Shown piece after piece: positions 1 to 5,718 of a DNA stretch of 7,199 bases (positions are counted from its first letter, which is position 1; every line of letters starts with the position of its first letter). The notes beneath the pieces were generated by a model, which saw nothing but the letters and a program-made list of their open reading frames with translations, was not told where the DNA came from and did no database searches. This stretch comes from an uncultured cyanobacterium (GTDB lineage Bacteria; Cyanobacteriota; Cyanobacteriia; Pseudanabaenales; Pseudanabaenaceae). Both the position numbers and the translations under genes were made by a program. Location: NCBI GenBank assembly GCA_903819605.1, contig CAIJEA010000570.1:1-7199 (forward strand). The letters are read 5' to 3'.

Positions 1-351
1 TAGCCTTGCATAACAAGTTTTAATAAACTGTGCTAACTTGTGTCCCATAGAAAACATTTTGTTCTTTAAATTTTTCTAGTGAGTCTTATCAAAGTGTGTT
101 GAGTATTTTGGAATTAAGTAATCACTTTGGTTTTTGTATTGTTAGATGTGTTGAGTACAAACTATTTGTTTGTTGACCTAGTTAGATGGAGATTTAGTTA
201 GGTGATTCCTGTAAGGAATAAAGATATTTTTGACTTGCTAGATTTTTTTAGAGAGCATATGGGGATTTACAAATTAAGATGTACGATGCCAAGCGCATCA
301 ATATCTTAATCTCTAGATCGTATTAATAATTAGTGAATTGTGAGGAAAACG
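1..351. other. AT-rich non-coding leader upstream of the HTH gene
   Basis: I find no convincing gene on either strand here. The stretch is AT-rich and contains an 11-bp direct repeat TGTGTTGAGTA at 95-105 and 147-157. GTTAGATG occurs twice, at 141-148 and 181-188. A 6-bp inverted repeat ATTCCT/AGGAAT with a 3-nt loop lies at 205-219. An interrupted hairpin at 273-310 sits close to the gene start. A weak promoter-like pair, TTGACC at 173-178 and TAGTTA at 195-200 (16 bp apart), could serve the downstream gene, but AT-rich DNA gives such matches by chance. The leader is unusually long for a 174-codon gene, so a regulated promoter or a long 5' UTR is possible. Confidence 0.5.
273..310 (+). promoter_or_regulatory. 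Interrupted leader hairpin upstream of the HTH gene
   Basis: The outer arms ATTAAGAT (273-280) and ATCTTAAT (303-310) are perfectly complementary. Inside them GATGC (285-289) pairs with GCATC (295-299) around a 5-nt loop, leaving a 4/3-nt internal loop. The structure ends 41 nt before the chosen ATG and has no trailing T-run, so it looks more like a leader structure or operator than a terminator. Its role is inferred only. Confidence 0.3.
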
Positions 352-876
352 ATGACTATTGATGACGCACTCAATATTGTAGATTCGGTTTTGGGAAATA
401 AGAGCCTCAGTACAATTCAAGAGGCAATCTTTCGTCAAACTTGGGAGGGTAAAACCTATTCAGAAATTGCAGAAAAGGCTGGTTACGATGCGGCTTATAT
501 TCGCGATGTTGGCTATAAACTTTGGCAATTACTATCAGAAGCTTTTGGCGATCGCGTTACTAAAAATAATTTACAAGTAGTTCTACGCCGATACACTAAT
601 CGATCAATTCAAGTTAGTAACCCTACTAACTTGGGTTATCAAGCTGCGATAATTGGTTCGCCAATGGTTACATCCATTTCAACTCCTGTAAATTTGCCTA
701 CCGCTACGGAGTCATTTAGTCAGGAAATCAGTAATGGTGCTTCTAAGCTTTTACAGTTGCTTTCACGGGTTTTGACCGAGCCAATTGGCGATCGCTATTT
801 GCAGCAGATTCATGATTCAAATACTGATTCTTCGCTGAAATTAACGATTACCGTAAATCTCAGCATGGCTGATTAA
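352..876 (+). CDS. Small stand-alone protein with N-terminal vMAP-type HTH module
   Basis: The protein has 174 residues and its cellular role is unknown. Residues 1-81 resemble the N-terminal helix-turn-helix module of cyanobacterial vWA/MoxR-associated (vMAP) proteins. The recognisable stretch runs from FRQTWEGKTYSEIAEKAGY (27-45) through YIRDVGYKLWQLLSEAFG (49-66) to LRRY near 78-81. In the family as I know it, this module usually heads much larger proteins with NTPase, WD40, TIR or protease parts. Here residues 82-174 are only a polar linker, a short helical stretch (SKLLQLLSRVL) and a strand-like tail (LKLTITVNL). No Walker motif, signal peptide or membrane segment is visible. I prefer ATG 352 over GTG 340 (four codons upstream) because GAGG at 342-345 is a Shine-Dalgarno sequence 6 nt before the ATG. 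A strong hairpin begins 3 nt after the stop, so the gene is intact and monocistronic. It could be a small regulator or adaptor, or a degenerated remnant of a larger protein. Confidence 0.8.
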   Translation: MTIDDALNIVDSVLGNKSLSTIQEAIFRQTWEGKTYSEIAEKAGYDAAYIRDVGYKLWQLLSEAFGDRVTKNNLQVVLRRYTNRSIQVSNPTNLGYQAAIIGSPMVTSISTPVNLPTATESFSQEISNGASKLLQLLSRVLTEPIGDRYLQQIHDSNTDSSLKLTITVNLSMAD

Positions 877-879
877 TAT

Positions 880-930
880 AAAACCAAAAGAGAGTTGCTG
901 AGCAATGCTCAGCAACTCTCTTTTGGTTTT
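880..930 (+). terminator. 25-bp perfect stem, terminator-like hairpin
   Basis: The arms 880-904 and 906-930 are perfectly complementary over 25 bp with one base between them, so in RNA the real loop would be the AGCAATGCT apex. It begins 3 nt after the HTH gene stop, and the right arm ends TTTTGGTTTT, giving U-rich RNA on the + strand. It most likely terminates the HTH gene and may also act for purD from the other side. It shares the core AAGAGAGTTGC (888-898) with the hairpin at 3178-3228 (3186-3196). Confidence 0.8.
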
Positions 931-936
931 AAGCGA

Positions 937-969
937 ATAAAAGAGGGGCGATTCGCGCGCCTCTTTTAT
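937..969 (-). terminator. Terminator-like hairpin after purD
   Basis: The arms ATAAAAGAGG (937-946) and CCTCTTTTAT (960-969) pair perfectly. After a G-G mismatch (947/959), GCG (948-950) pairs with CGC (956-958) around the loop ATTCG. It lies 4 nt beyond the purD stop codon on the minus strand, and the minus-strand right arm ends CTCTTTTAT. Placement and shape fit an intrinsic terminator for purD. The apex GCGATTCGC resembles the CTTCGC apex of two other hairpins in the window. Confidence 0.7.
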
Positions 970-973
970 GATT

Positions 974-2248
974 TTAAGTAACTGCCTTTGCGGCAATATC
1001 TTTGCGGTAATACATGCCGTCATAGGCAATAAAATCAACAGCGCTGTAAACATTGACGATCGCCTTGCGGATGTCATCACCCAAAGCTGTAATTCCAAGA
1101 ACTCGGCCACCGTGAGTAACTAAGGCATTATTCTTGAGCTTTGTCCCAGACTGAAAGACAAAAGCACCTATATCTTCAGCTTTTCCAATCCCCGTCACAA
1201 ATTGACCAACCTCCACTTTGTCTGGATAACCACCTGCTGCCATGACGACACAGACGGATGACTGGTCTTTCCATTTCAGTGGTGGGAAACTCGCGAGTCG
1301 CCCCTCAACACAAGCCATTAGCAAATCGTCTAGATCAGTTTCCAGTAATGGTAATACTGCTTGTGTCTCAGGATCTCCCAATCGACAATTAAACTCTACG
1401 ACTTTTGGTTCGCCCTCAGGCGTAACCATTAATCCTGCGTAGAGACAGCCACGATAGTCAATACCTCTAGCTTTCAGGGCCGCGATCGTCGGTTCTAAAA
1501 TTTGAGTTTGCACCTTTGCCATTAACTCAGGACTAGCGATCGGCGCGGGCGCATAGGCTCCCATACCACCTGTATTTGGTCCTGTATCACCATCTCCAAG
1601 ACGTTTATGATCTTGAGCAGGAATTAATGGACGAATGGTTTGACCATCGGTGACCGCCAGAACAGACACTTCTTGACCCGACATAAATTCTTCAACTACC
1701 ACCGTCTCCCCTGCGGAACCAAATTGCCCAGCAAATATGCGCTCCAAGGCCTCGATCGCTTCTTCAAGAGACATTGCCACGGTTACACCTTTACCACTAG
1801 CTAAGCCATCAGCCTTGATTACAATTGGTGCACCCTGCTGCTGTACATAGGCTTGAGCCGCTTCGAGACTTTGGAATGTAGCACTAGCCGCAGTGGGGAT
1901 TTTGGCTTCTTGCATCAGCGTCTTTGCCCATGACTTGCTAGCCTCAATTTGTGCACCCTCTTTGGTTGGTCCAAAAATTGGTGACTCTGCTGCTTGAAAA
2001 TAATCAACAATGCCAAGTGCTAAAGGCAGTTCAGGTCCAACTATGGTGAAACCAACACCCTGCACCTGAGCAAACCTCAACATCCCCTCGAAATCATCAA
2101 TGCTCAGAGAAACGTTTTGACAATTCGGCATCGTTGCCGTACCACCATTTCCCGGAATGCAAAAAACTCGATCGATATTGGGAGATTGTAGAAGTTTCCA
2201 AGCTAGGGCGTGTTCTCTACCGCCACTGCCAACTACGAGGACTTTCAA
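974..2248 (-). CDS. purD: Phosphoribosylamine--glycine ligase (GARS)
   Basis: This cytosolic ATP-grasp enzyme joins 5-phosphoribosylamine and glycine using ATP to make glycinamide ribonucleotide, the second step of de novo purine synthesis. The 424-residue length is normal for a monofunctional bacterial PurD. The nucleotide-fold start GSGGREHA is at residues 7-14, the ATP-grasp lysine/glycine loop KADGLASGKGV at 145-155, HKRLGDGDTGPNTGGMGAY at 214-232, and the family signature RLGDPETQ at 289-296. The start is TTG at 2246-2248. It aligns with the usual MKVLVVGSGGREHA beginning and is preceded by AAGG 6 nt upstream on the minus strand, with no in-frame ATG nearby. The gene lies 229 bp downstream of the cpcT-like gene on the same strand, so it probably has its own promoter. 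I see no HIP1 octamer within it. Identification is secure. Confidence 0.97.
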   Translation of the reverse strand: MKVLVVGSGGREHALAWKLLQSPNIDRVFCIPGNGGTATMPNCQNVSLSIDDFEGMLRFAQVQGVGFTIVGPELPLALGIVDYFQAAESPIFGPTKEGAQIEASKSWAKTLMQEAKIPTAASATFQSLEAAQAYVQQQGAPIVIKADGLASGKGVTVAMSLEEAIEALERIFAGQFGSAGETVVVEEFMSGQEVSVLAVTDGQTIRPLIPAQDHKRLGDGDTGPNTGGMGAYAPAPIASPELMAKVQTQILEPTIAALKARGIDYRGCLYAGLMVTPEGEPKVVEFNCRLGDPETQAVLPLLETDLDDLLMACVEGRLASFPPLKWKDQSSVCVVMAAGGYPDKVEVGQFVTGIGKAEDIGAFVFQSGTKLKNNALVTHGGRVLGITALGDDIRKAIVNVYSAVDFIAYDGMYYRKDIAAKAVT

Positions 2249-2477
2249 ATTACACCTTAATAATGCTCACACTACTTATACTTTCATTATTCTTAGTGGA
2301 TGACAGGATTTTAAATTTAGGATGAGTGAGTGCTTTGCAGCCCCGTCCTAGTTGTCACTATCATGCTTTGCGAATACAGAAAGCTCCGCCTTTTTAGCAT
2401 TTTGCGACTTTTGAACTGCTTAAGCAATGTCAGAATCGCAAAACACTAATTTGCTAGGAACTTATTATACCTAATAC
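2249..2477 (-). promoter_or_regulatory. Intergenic region with purD ribosome-binding site and probable promoter
   Basis: This is the 229-bp gap between the lyase stop and the purD start. The purD Shine-Dalgarno sequence (AAGG on the minus strand) is about 6 nt before the TTG. A weak -10-like TATAAG (minus strand, 2275-2280) is present without a good -35. Closer to the lyase is an 8-bp inverted repeat TTTTGCGA (2400-2407)/TCGCAAAA (2436-2443) enclosing the palindrome TGCTTAAGCA (2417-2426). It lacks a T-run on the minus strand, so I do not call it a terminator. No ORF here looks real. Confidence 0.4.
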
Positions 2478-3095
2478 CTAAGGAATAGATCCGATTGAAA
2501 TCTCGTCGCTAAAACTAGCTTTTTTCACAAATTCAAATGCTCCAGCCACTGATCCCCAGACTCGTTCATCAGTAACTACGTCATAGCCACGATCTAGGCT
2601 GCAATAAGTAGTTTCCGTAACCTCAAATTCGATACTGAGATAGGTGTCTACACCCTTGCGATTAATGCAACATTTTTTACCTGGTTCGACTGCGCCTTTA
2701 AAAGTATTATTATCAGCACGATGCACCCATTGGGTACAGCCATCTAATCGCTCGATCGCTTCAGCATCGATCTCATTAAGTTTGTGGCGATCGCGGCTAG
2801 CGCCAAAAAACGCTTCGGCGTTGATGAGGCGATAATTAATCATTTCAATGCGATCGTTGCGATAAATCAGATGCAGAACGGCGGTACGGTAGGGATGATG
2901 AAGTTCATAGTCATAGGCTTGTTCTAAAAATAGCCATACGCCATCCTCGGAAATAGGATTAGGTAAAGCACGAATACCCACGCGAATATGAGCAAAAAAT
3001 GGCGGATTTTCGATCGCTTGTTCCCAATTGCTATGGTCACCTGCTAGCCATTGAGCAAGGGTATACACATCAGTAGGACTTGTTAACACTGTCAT
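2478..3095 (-). CDS. cpcT: CpcT/CpeT-type phycobiliprotein chromophore lyase
   Basis: CpcT/CpeT proteins are small beta-barrel lyases that attach bilins to cysteines of phycobiliprotein beta subunits. Characterised CpcT links phycocyanobilin to the Cys-153-equivalent of beta-phycocyanin; CpeT acts on phycoerythrin. From the chosen start the protein has 205 residues, typical of the family. Family-like stretches are LAQWLAGDHSNWEQA (13-27), PPFFAHIRVGIRALP (31-45), FLEQAYDYELHHPYRTAV (56-73), a cysteine-containing segment near 120-143, and LDRGYDVV with VWGSVAGAFEFVKK (167-192). The ORF is open back to an ATG at 3176, adding 27 basic residues. I prefer ATG 3095 because homologues begin just before the AQW motif and because the hairpin 3178-3228 abuts the longer start. 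Neither start has a clear Shine-Dalgarno sequence. It diverges from chlI. The choice between phycocyanin and phycoerythrin cannot be settled here, so the symbol is provisional. Confidence 0.88.
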   Translation of the reverse strand: MTVLTSPTDVYTLAQWLAGDHSNWEQAIENPPFFAHIRVGIRALPNPISEDGVWLFLEQAYDYELHHPYRTAVLHLIYRNDRIEMINYRLINAEAFFGASRDRHKLNEIDAEAIERLDGCTQWVHRADNNTFKGAVEPGKKCCINRKGVDTYLSIEFEVTETTYCSLDRGYDVVTDERVWGSVAGAFEFVKKASFSDEISIGSIP

Positions 3096-3177
3096 GAGTC
3101 GGTAATAAACTAAATATCTATTTTTAAATCTATGTCTAAGATTAACTTGAGTCGGAGCAAATTTTGCTGAGGACATA

Positions 3178-3228
3178 AAACCCAGAAGAGAGTTGCGGCG
3201 CGAAGTGCCGCAACTCTCTTCTGGGTTT
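3178..3228. repeat. 22-bp perfect-stem hairpin with CTTCGC apex
   Basis: The arms 3178-3199 and 3207-3228 are fully complementary over 22 bp around a 7-nt loop. Read on the minus strand, the apex is GCGGCACTTCGCGCCGC, which matches 15 of 17 nt in the hairpin at 6994-7050. The stem shares AAGAGAGTTGC with the hairpin at 880-930. It lies between two divergently transcribed genes, so it is not at the 3' end of either. It therefore looks like a dispersed repeat, an insulator or a 5'-UTR structure rather than a terminator for a neighbour. Confidence 0.75.
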
Positions 3229-3263
3229 ATAGCTATAGCTTGCTGCCTCTAGCTTTTTAGGTT

Positions 3264-3293
3264 TTGATGAGAGCGTATGGTGAGTGTTATATT
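3264..3293 (+). promoter_or_regulatory. Candidate sigma-70-type promoter of chlI
   Basis: TTGATG at 3264-3269 and TATATT at 3288-3293 are separated by 18 bp, a reasonable -35/-10 pair. Transcription would begin around 3300, giving a leader of roughly 35 nt before the TTG start. It lies between the repeat hairpin and chlI. This is by-eye matching only. Confidence 0.4.
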
Positions 3294-3333
3294 GGCTAAA
3301 GTGACATTTTATCGATACAAAATTTAAAAAACC

Positions 3334-4407
3334 TTGATTGCAACTCCCATTAAACCAACTGTAACGACAAGACGACCTGTATTTCCTTTCACCGCCGTGA
3401 TCGGACAGGAAGAGATGAAGCTCGCCCTGTTGCTCAACGTCATCGATCCCAAAATCGGTGGAGTAATGGTCATGGGCGATCGCGGTACGGGCAAATCCAC
3501 CACCGTTCGCGCCCTTGCCGACCTCCTACCCGAAATTGAAGTTGTTGCTGATGATCCCTTTAGCAGCCATCCCACCGACGGCGATTTGCAAAGCGAAGAA
3601 GTACGTCGTCGTGTTGCTAATGGGGAGACTTTGCCCGTTAGTACCAAGCAAGTAATCATGGTGGACTTACCCCTTGGTGCAACCGAAGACCGAGTATGTG
3701 GCACTATTGACATTGAAAAGGCTCTATCAGAAGGTGTTAAAGCCTTTGAATTAGGATTACTTGCTAAAGCAAATCGTGGCATCTTATACATCGATGAAGT
3801 CAACCTCCTCGACGATCATCTTGTTGATGTTCTATTAGACTCGGCTGCTTCTGGATGGAATACTGTTGAACGTGAAGGCATTTCCATCCGTCACCCTGCT
3901 AGATTTGTCCTAGTTGGCTCAGGCAATCCCGAAGAAGGTGAACTACGTCCACAATTGCTCGATCGCTTTGGAATGTACGCCGAAATCCGTACTGTACGCG
4001 AACCAGAATTACGGGTGCGGGTAGTCGAAGAACGGACTAATTTTGATGGCAATCCTCACGGATTCCTCAAAGACTATGCATCTCAACAGGAAGAACTCCA
4101 AGCTAAAATCGTCAGAGCGCAGACAATTCTCGGTGAAGTTGATATCCCTCACGATCTCCGCTTGAATATCTCCAGAGTTTGCTCGGAACTAAATGTTGAT
4201 GGTTTGCGAGGTGATATTGTCAGCAATCGTGCTTCTAGAGCGATCGCTGCTTTTGAAGGAAGGAAAGAAGTAGAAGTAGATGATATCAAGCGCGTCATTG
4301 GACTATGCCTGCGTCATCGCCTTCGCAAAGATCCCCTCGAATCGATTGATACTGGATACAAAGTTCTCAAAACCTTCAATCAAGTTTTTGGTATTGAAGA
4401 AGAGTAA
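3334..4407 (+). CDS. chlI: Magnesium chelatase ATPase subunit I
   Basis: ChlI is the AAA+ motor subunit that works with ChlD and ChlH to insert Mg2+ into protoporphyrin IX, the first committed step of chlorophyll synthesis. At 357 residues it has normal family length. Visible motifs are FPFTAVIGQEEMKLAL (17-32), Walker A GDRGTGKST (48-56), the ChlI-typical DLPLGATEDRVCGTIDIEKAL (111-131), Walker B ILYIDEVNLL (150-159), sensor-1-like GSGNPEEGELRPQLLDRFG (195-213) and sensor-2 RGDIVSNRASRA (292-303). Cys122 and Cys325 are candidates for the thiol control known in this family, though that is inference. The start is TTG 3334. An in-frame TAA sits only 9 nt upstream and the first in-frame ATG would be codon 28, within the conserved fold. 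No Shine-Dalgarno sequence is visible. chlD and chlH are not in the window. Identification is secure; the start is likely. Confidence 0.97.
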   Translation: MIATPIKPTVTTRRPVFPFTAVIGQEEMKLALLLNVIDPKIGGVMVMGDRGTGKSTTVRALADLLPEIEVVADDPFSSHPTDGDLQSEEVRRRVANGETLPVSTKQVIMVDLPLGATEDRVCGTIDIEKALSEGVKAFELGLLAKANRGILYIDEVNLLDDHLVDVLLDSAASGWNTVEREGISIRHPARFVLVGSGNPEEGELRPQLLDRFGMYAEIRTVREPELRVRVVEERTNFDGNPHGFLKDYASQQEELQAKIVRAQTILGEVDIPHDLRLNISRVCSELNVDGLRGDIVSNRASRAIAAFEGRKEVEVDDIKRVIGLCLRHRLRKDPLESIDTGYKVLKTFNQVFGIEEE

Positions 4408-4412
4408 AAAAT

Positions 4413-4447
4413 ATTTTAAAAGCCTCGTTTATCGAGGCTTTTAAAAT
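4413..4447. terminator. Bidirectional terminator between chlI and thiL
   Basis: ATTTTAAAAGCCTCG (4413-4427) pairs perfectly with CGAGGCTTTTAAAAT (4433-4447) around a TTTAT loop, giving a 15-bp stem with a GC-rich top and A/T-rich base. It starts 5 nt after the chlI stop and carries T-rich flanks on both strands, so it can serve both convergent genes. The right arm runs over the thiL stop codon (4441-4443) and its last codons. Confidence 0.85.
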
Positions 4448-5454
4448 GTAAAGTGCTGAAAAGCCGATCGCATTTCTAGCCCGTCAATTTGATTGCCTTC
4501 AATAACTTCACCAATAATCACCGCCCCCGATAATTGATTGACAAATTGCTCAGCTAAATCCATAGGCATACATAGAACTAGTTCAAAATCTTCACCACCA
4601 TACAAGACCCAATCTAACGCCCGATCGCCTGCCAAAGTCCTTACCGCCCTGTGAATTGGTAGCGATCGCCAATATATTTTTGCGCCAACTTGACTAGCTC
4701 GACAAATTTGCGCGATCGCATCGGCTAAACCATCACTACTATCCATTCCCGAAATAGAAAACTCACTTGGAGGATTTTGTTGTTTTAGAAGGTCGTGCAA
4801 AATCGCGATCGCGTCAAAACGGGGAATTGGTCGCTGATGATAGCGACAGACCGCTTGCACTAATTCTTGTCCTGCCAGAATACGATTACCAACTTTAATA
4901 GGTGCTAATAACTTCTCTTTTAACTCTTCCTTAAATAGAATTTCTAAACCCGCCTTTGAGAGTCCATGTAAACCCGTCATCACGATCGCATCGCCCACCC
5001 TTGCGGTATTTCTTTGAATGACTTGATTTTTCGGTACTTGCCCAAAGGCAGTTACTGATAAAGTCCGAACAGGCGATCGCACCGTATCGCCGCCTACTAA
5101 TTCCGTGCCATAGGTTTGCAAGCATTCGCTAAACCCGCAATATACTCTTTCAATCCAATCGATCTTGGTATCAGATGGCAATCCTACTGACATTACTAAA
5201 CCCCAAGGCTTAGCTCCCATTGCGGCTAAATCTGATAAGTTTACAGCCGCCGCTCGCCAACCAACATCTTCAGGACTAGTGGTGCGATCGCTAAAATGCA
5301 CACCATCTACCAACATATCTGTAGTTATCACCATCTGGCGATCGGGTAAGGTTCCGCCCATTACCGCCGCATCATCCCCAACCACCTCGCTACAATACTG
5401 CCGAAAAATCTTCAGCAATCCCTGTTCACCCAAACTTTTGATTGTTTCTGTCAT
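4441..5454 (-). CDS. thiL: Thiamine-monophosphate kinase
   Basis: ThiL phosphorylates thiamine monophosphate with ATP to thiamine diphosphate, the active cofactor, as the last step of bacterial thiamine synthesis. It belongs to the PurM/ThiL/HypE/SelD fold superfamily. The 337 residues fit the family. Motifs are GDDAA (26-30), TTDMLVDGVHF (44-54), NLSDLAAMGA (72-81), GGDT (121-124), the substrate-side DSSDGL (238-243) and GGEDFEL (286-292). The acidic Mg-binding residues of the family are present. The ATG at 5452-5454 is well placed relative to GDDAA but has no clear Shine-Dalgarno sequence. Five HIP1 octamers (4662, 4712, 4805, 5073, 5284) lie inside, the densest cluster in the window. I see no TPP riboswitch motif upstream. 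The stop codon sits within the shared terminator stem. argC upstream is on the same strand but hairpin-separated. Confidence 0.96.
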   Translation of the reverse strand: MTETIKSLGEQGLLKIFRQYCSEVVGDDAAVMGGTLPDRQMVITTDMLVDGVHFSDRTTSPEDVGWRAAAVNLSDLAAMGAKPWGLVMSVGLPSDTKIDWIERVYCGFSECLQTYGTELVGGDTVRSPVRTLSVTAFGQVPKNQVIQRNTARVGDAIVMTGLHGLSKAGLEILFKEELKEKLLAPIKVGNRILAGQELVQAVCRYHQRPIPRFDAIAILHDLLKQQNPPSEFSISGMDSSDGLADAIAQICRASQVGAKIYWRSLPIHRAVRTLAGDRALDWVLYGGEDFELVLCMPMDLAEQFVNQLSGAVIIGEVIEGNQIDGLEMRSAFQHFTF

Positions 5455-5512
5455 CTGTAGCGATTGATTGCACTGAGTAACTTCTTACAGCACTTTGCGC
5501 TCAAACCCGAAC

Positions 5513-5563
5513 CAAGAAATTTTTTAAAGGTGTTGCTTCACAACACCTTTAAAAAATTTCTTG
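5513..5563 (-). terminator. 23-bp perfect-stem hairpin between argC and thiL
   Basis: The arms 5513-5535 and 5541-5563 are perfectly complementary around the 5-nt loop CTTCA. It lies 155 nt downstream of the argC stop and 58 nt upstream of the thiL start on the minus strand. The stem contains A6/T6 tracts, and the descending minus-strand arm runs into TTTCTTGG. It probably ends argC transcription and separates the two genes, leaving little room for a thiL promoter. The CTTCA loop resembles the CTTCGC apex of the hairpins at 3178-3228 and 6994-7050. Confidence 0.65.
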
Positions 5564-5648
5564 TGGTTCTGTTGATCGAAAATAGTTGTACGGTGAATCT
5601 CTATTTCTATATTATCTCCCGCAAGTATAGGAATTAGGCAAAAGAACG

Positions 5649-5684
5649 CATCGTAGGCGCAATTCATGACTTGCCCCTACGATG
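5649..5684. repeat. Near-palindrome CATCGTAGGCGCAA / TTGCCCCTACGATG
   Basis: The 14-nt arms at 5649-5662 and 5671-5684 are complementary except at one position, with a central TCATGA palindrome (5664-5669). The arrangement of GTAGGGGC-type arms around ATTCATGA looks like a dispersed intergenic palindrome of a kind I recall from cyanobacterial genomes. It sits 35-70 nt beyond the argC stop. It could form a hairpin in the argC 3' region, but it has no T-run. Confidence 0.55.
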
Positions 5685-5718
5685 AAATGCAGTTTTCAAG
5701 TCATTTTCCGTAAATGTA

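Noticed and set aside
841..1110. Minus-strand ORF of 89 codons overlapping the HTH gene end and purD 3' end
   Set aside because: It runs through both hairpins and the purD coding region in another frame, and the protein has no family resemblance. It is a shadow.
2134..2325. Plus-strand ORF of 63 codons with a hydrophobic stretch across the purD start
   Set aside because: The first half is antisense to conserved PurD sequence and the hydrophobic end is AT-rich intergenic DNA. There is no Shine-Dalgarno sequence or family match.
2340..2477. Degenerate MITE downstream of the bilin lyase (TTTTGCGA/TCGCAAAA around TGCTTAAGCA)
   Set aside because: The arms are only 8 bp, no target duplication is visible, and the ends do not match the 7079-7171 element; too weak to call.
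974..3095. Lyase-purD operon
   Set aside because: Although on the same strand, the 229-bp gap, the separate ribosome-binding site and the unrelated pathways argue for separate transcription units.
3324..3803. Minus-strand ORF of 159 codons antisense to chlI
   Set aside because: It is fully explained by the chlI reading frame; the Ser/Arg/Thr-rich translation is typical of an antisense shadow.
5165..5467. Plus-strand ORF of 100 codons antisense to thiL
   Set aside because: It lies antisense to the highly conserved N-terminal part of ThiL and shows no recognisable domain.
5455..5718. Possible TPP riboswitch upstream of thiL
   Set aside because: CTGAG occurs near 5473 but on the wrong strand and without the rest of the conserved THI-box. 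The only strong structures are simple hairpins.
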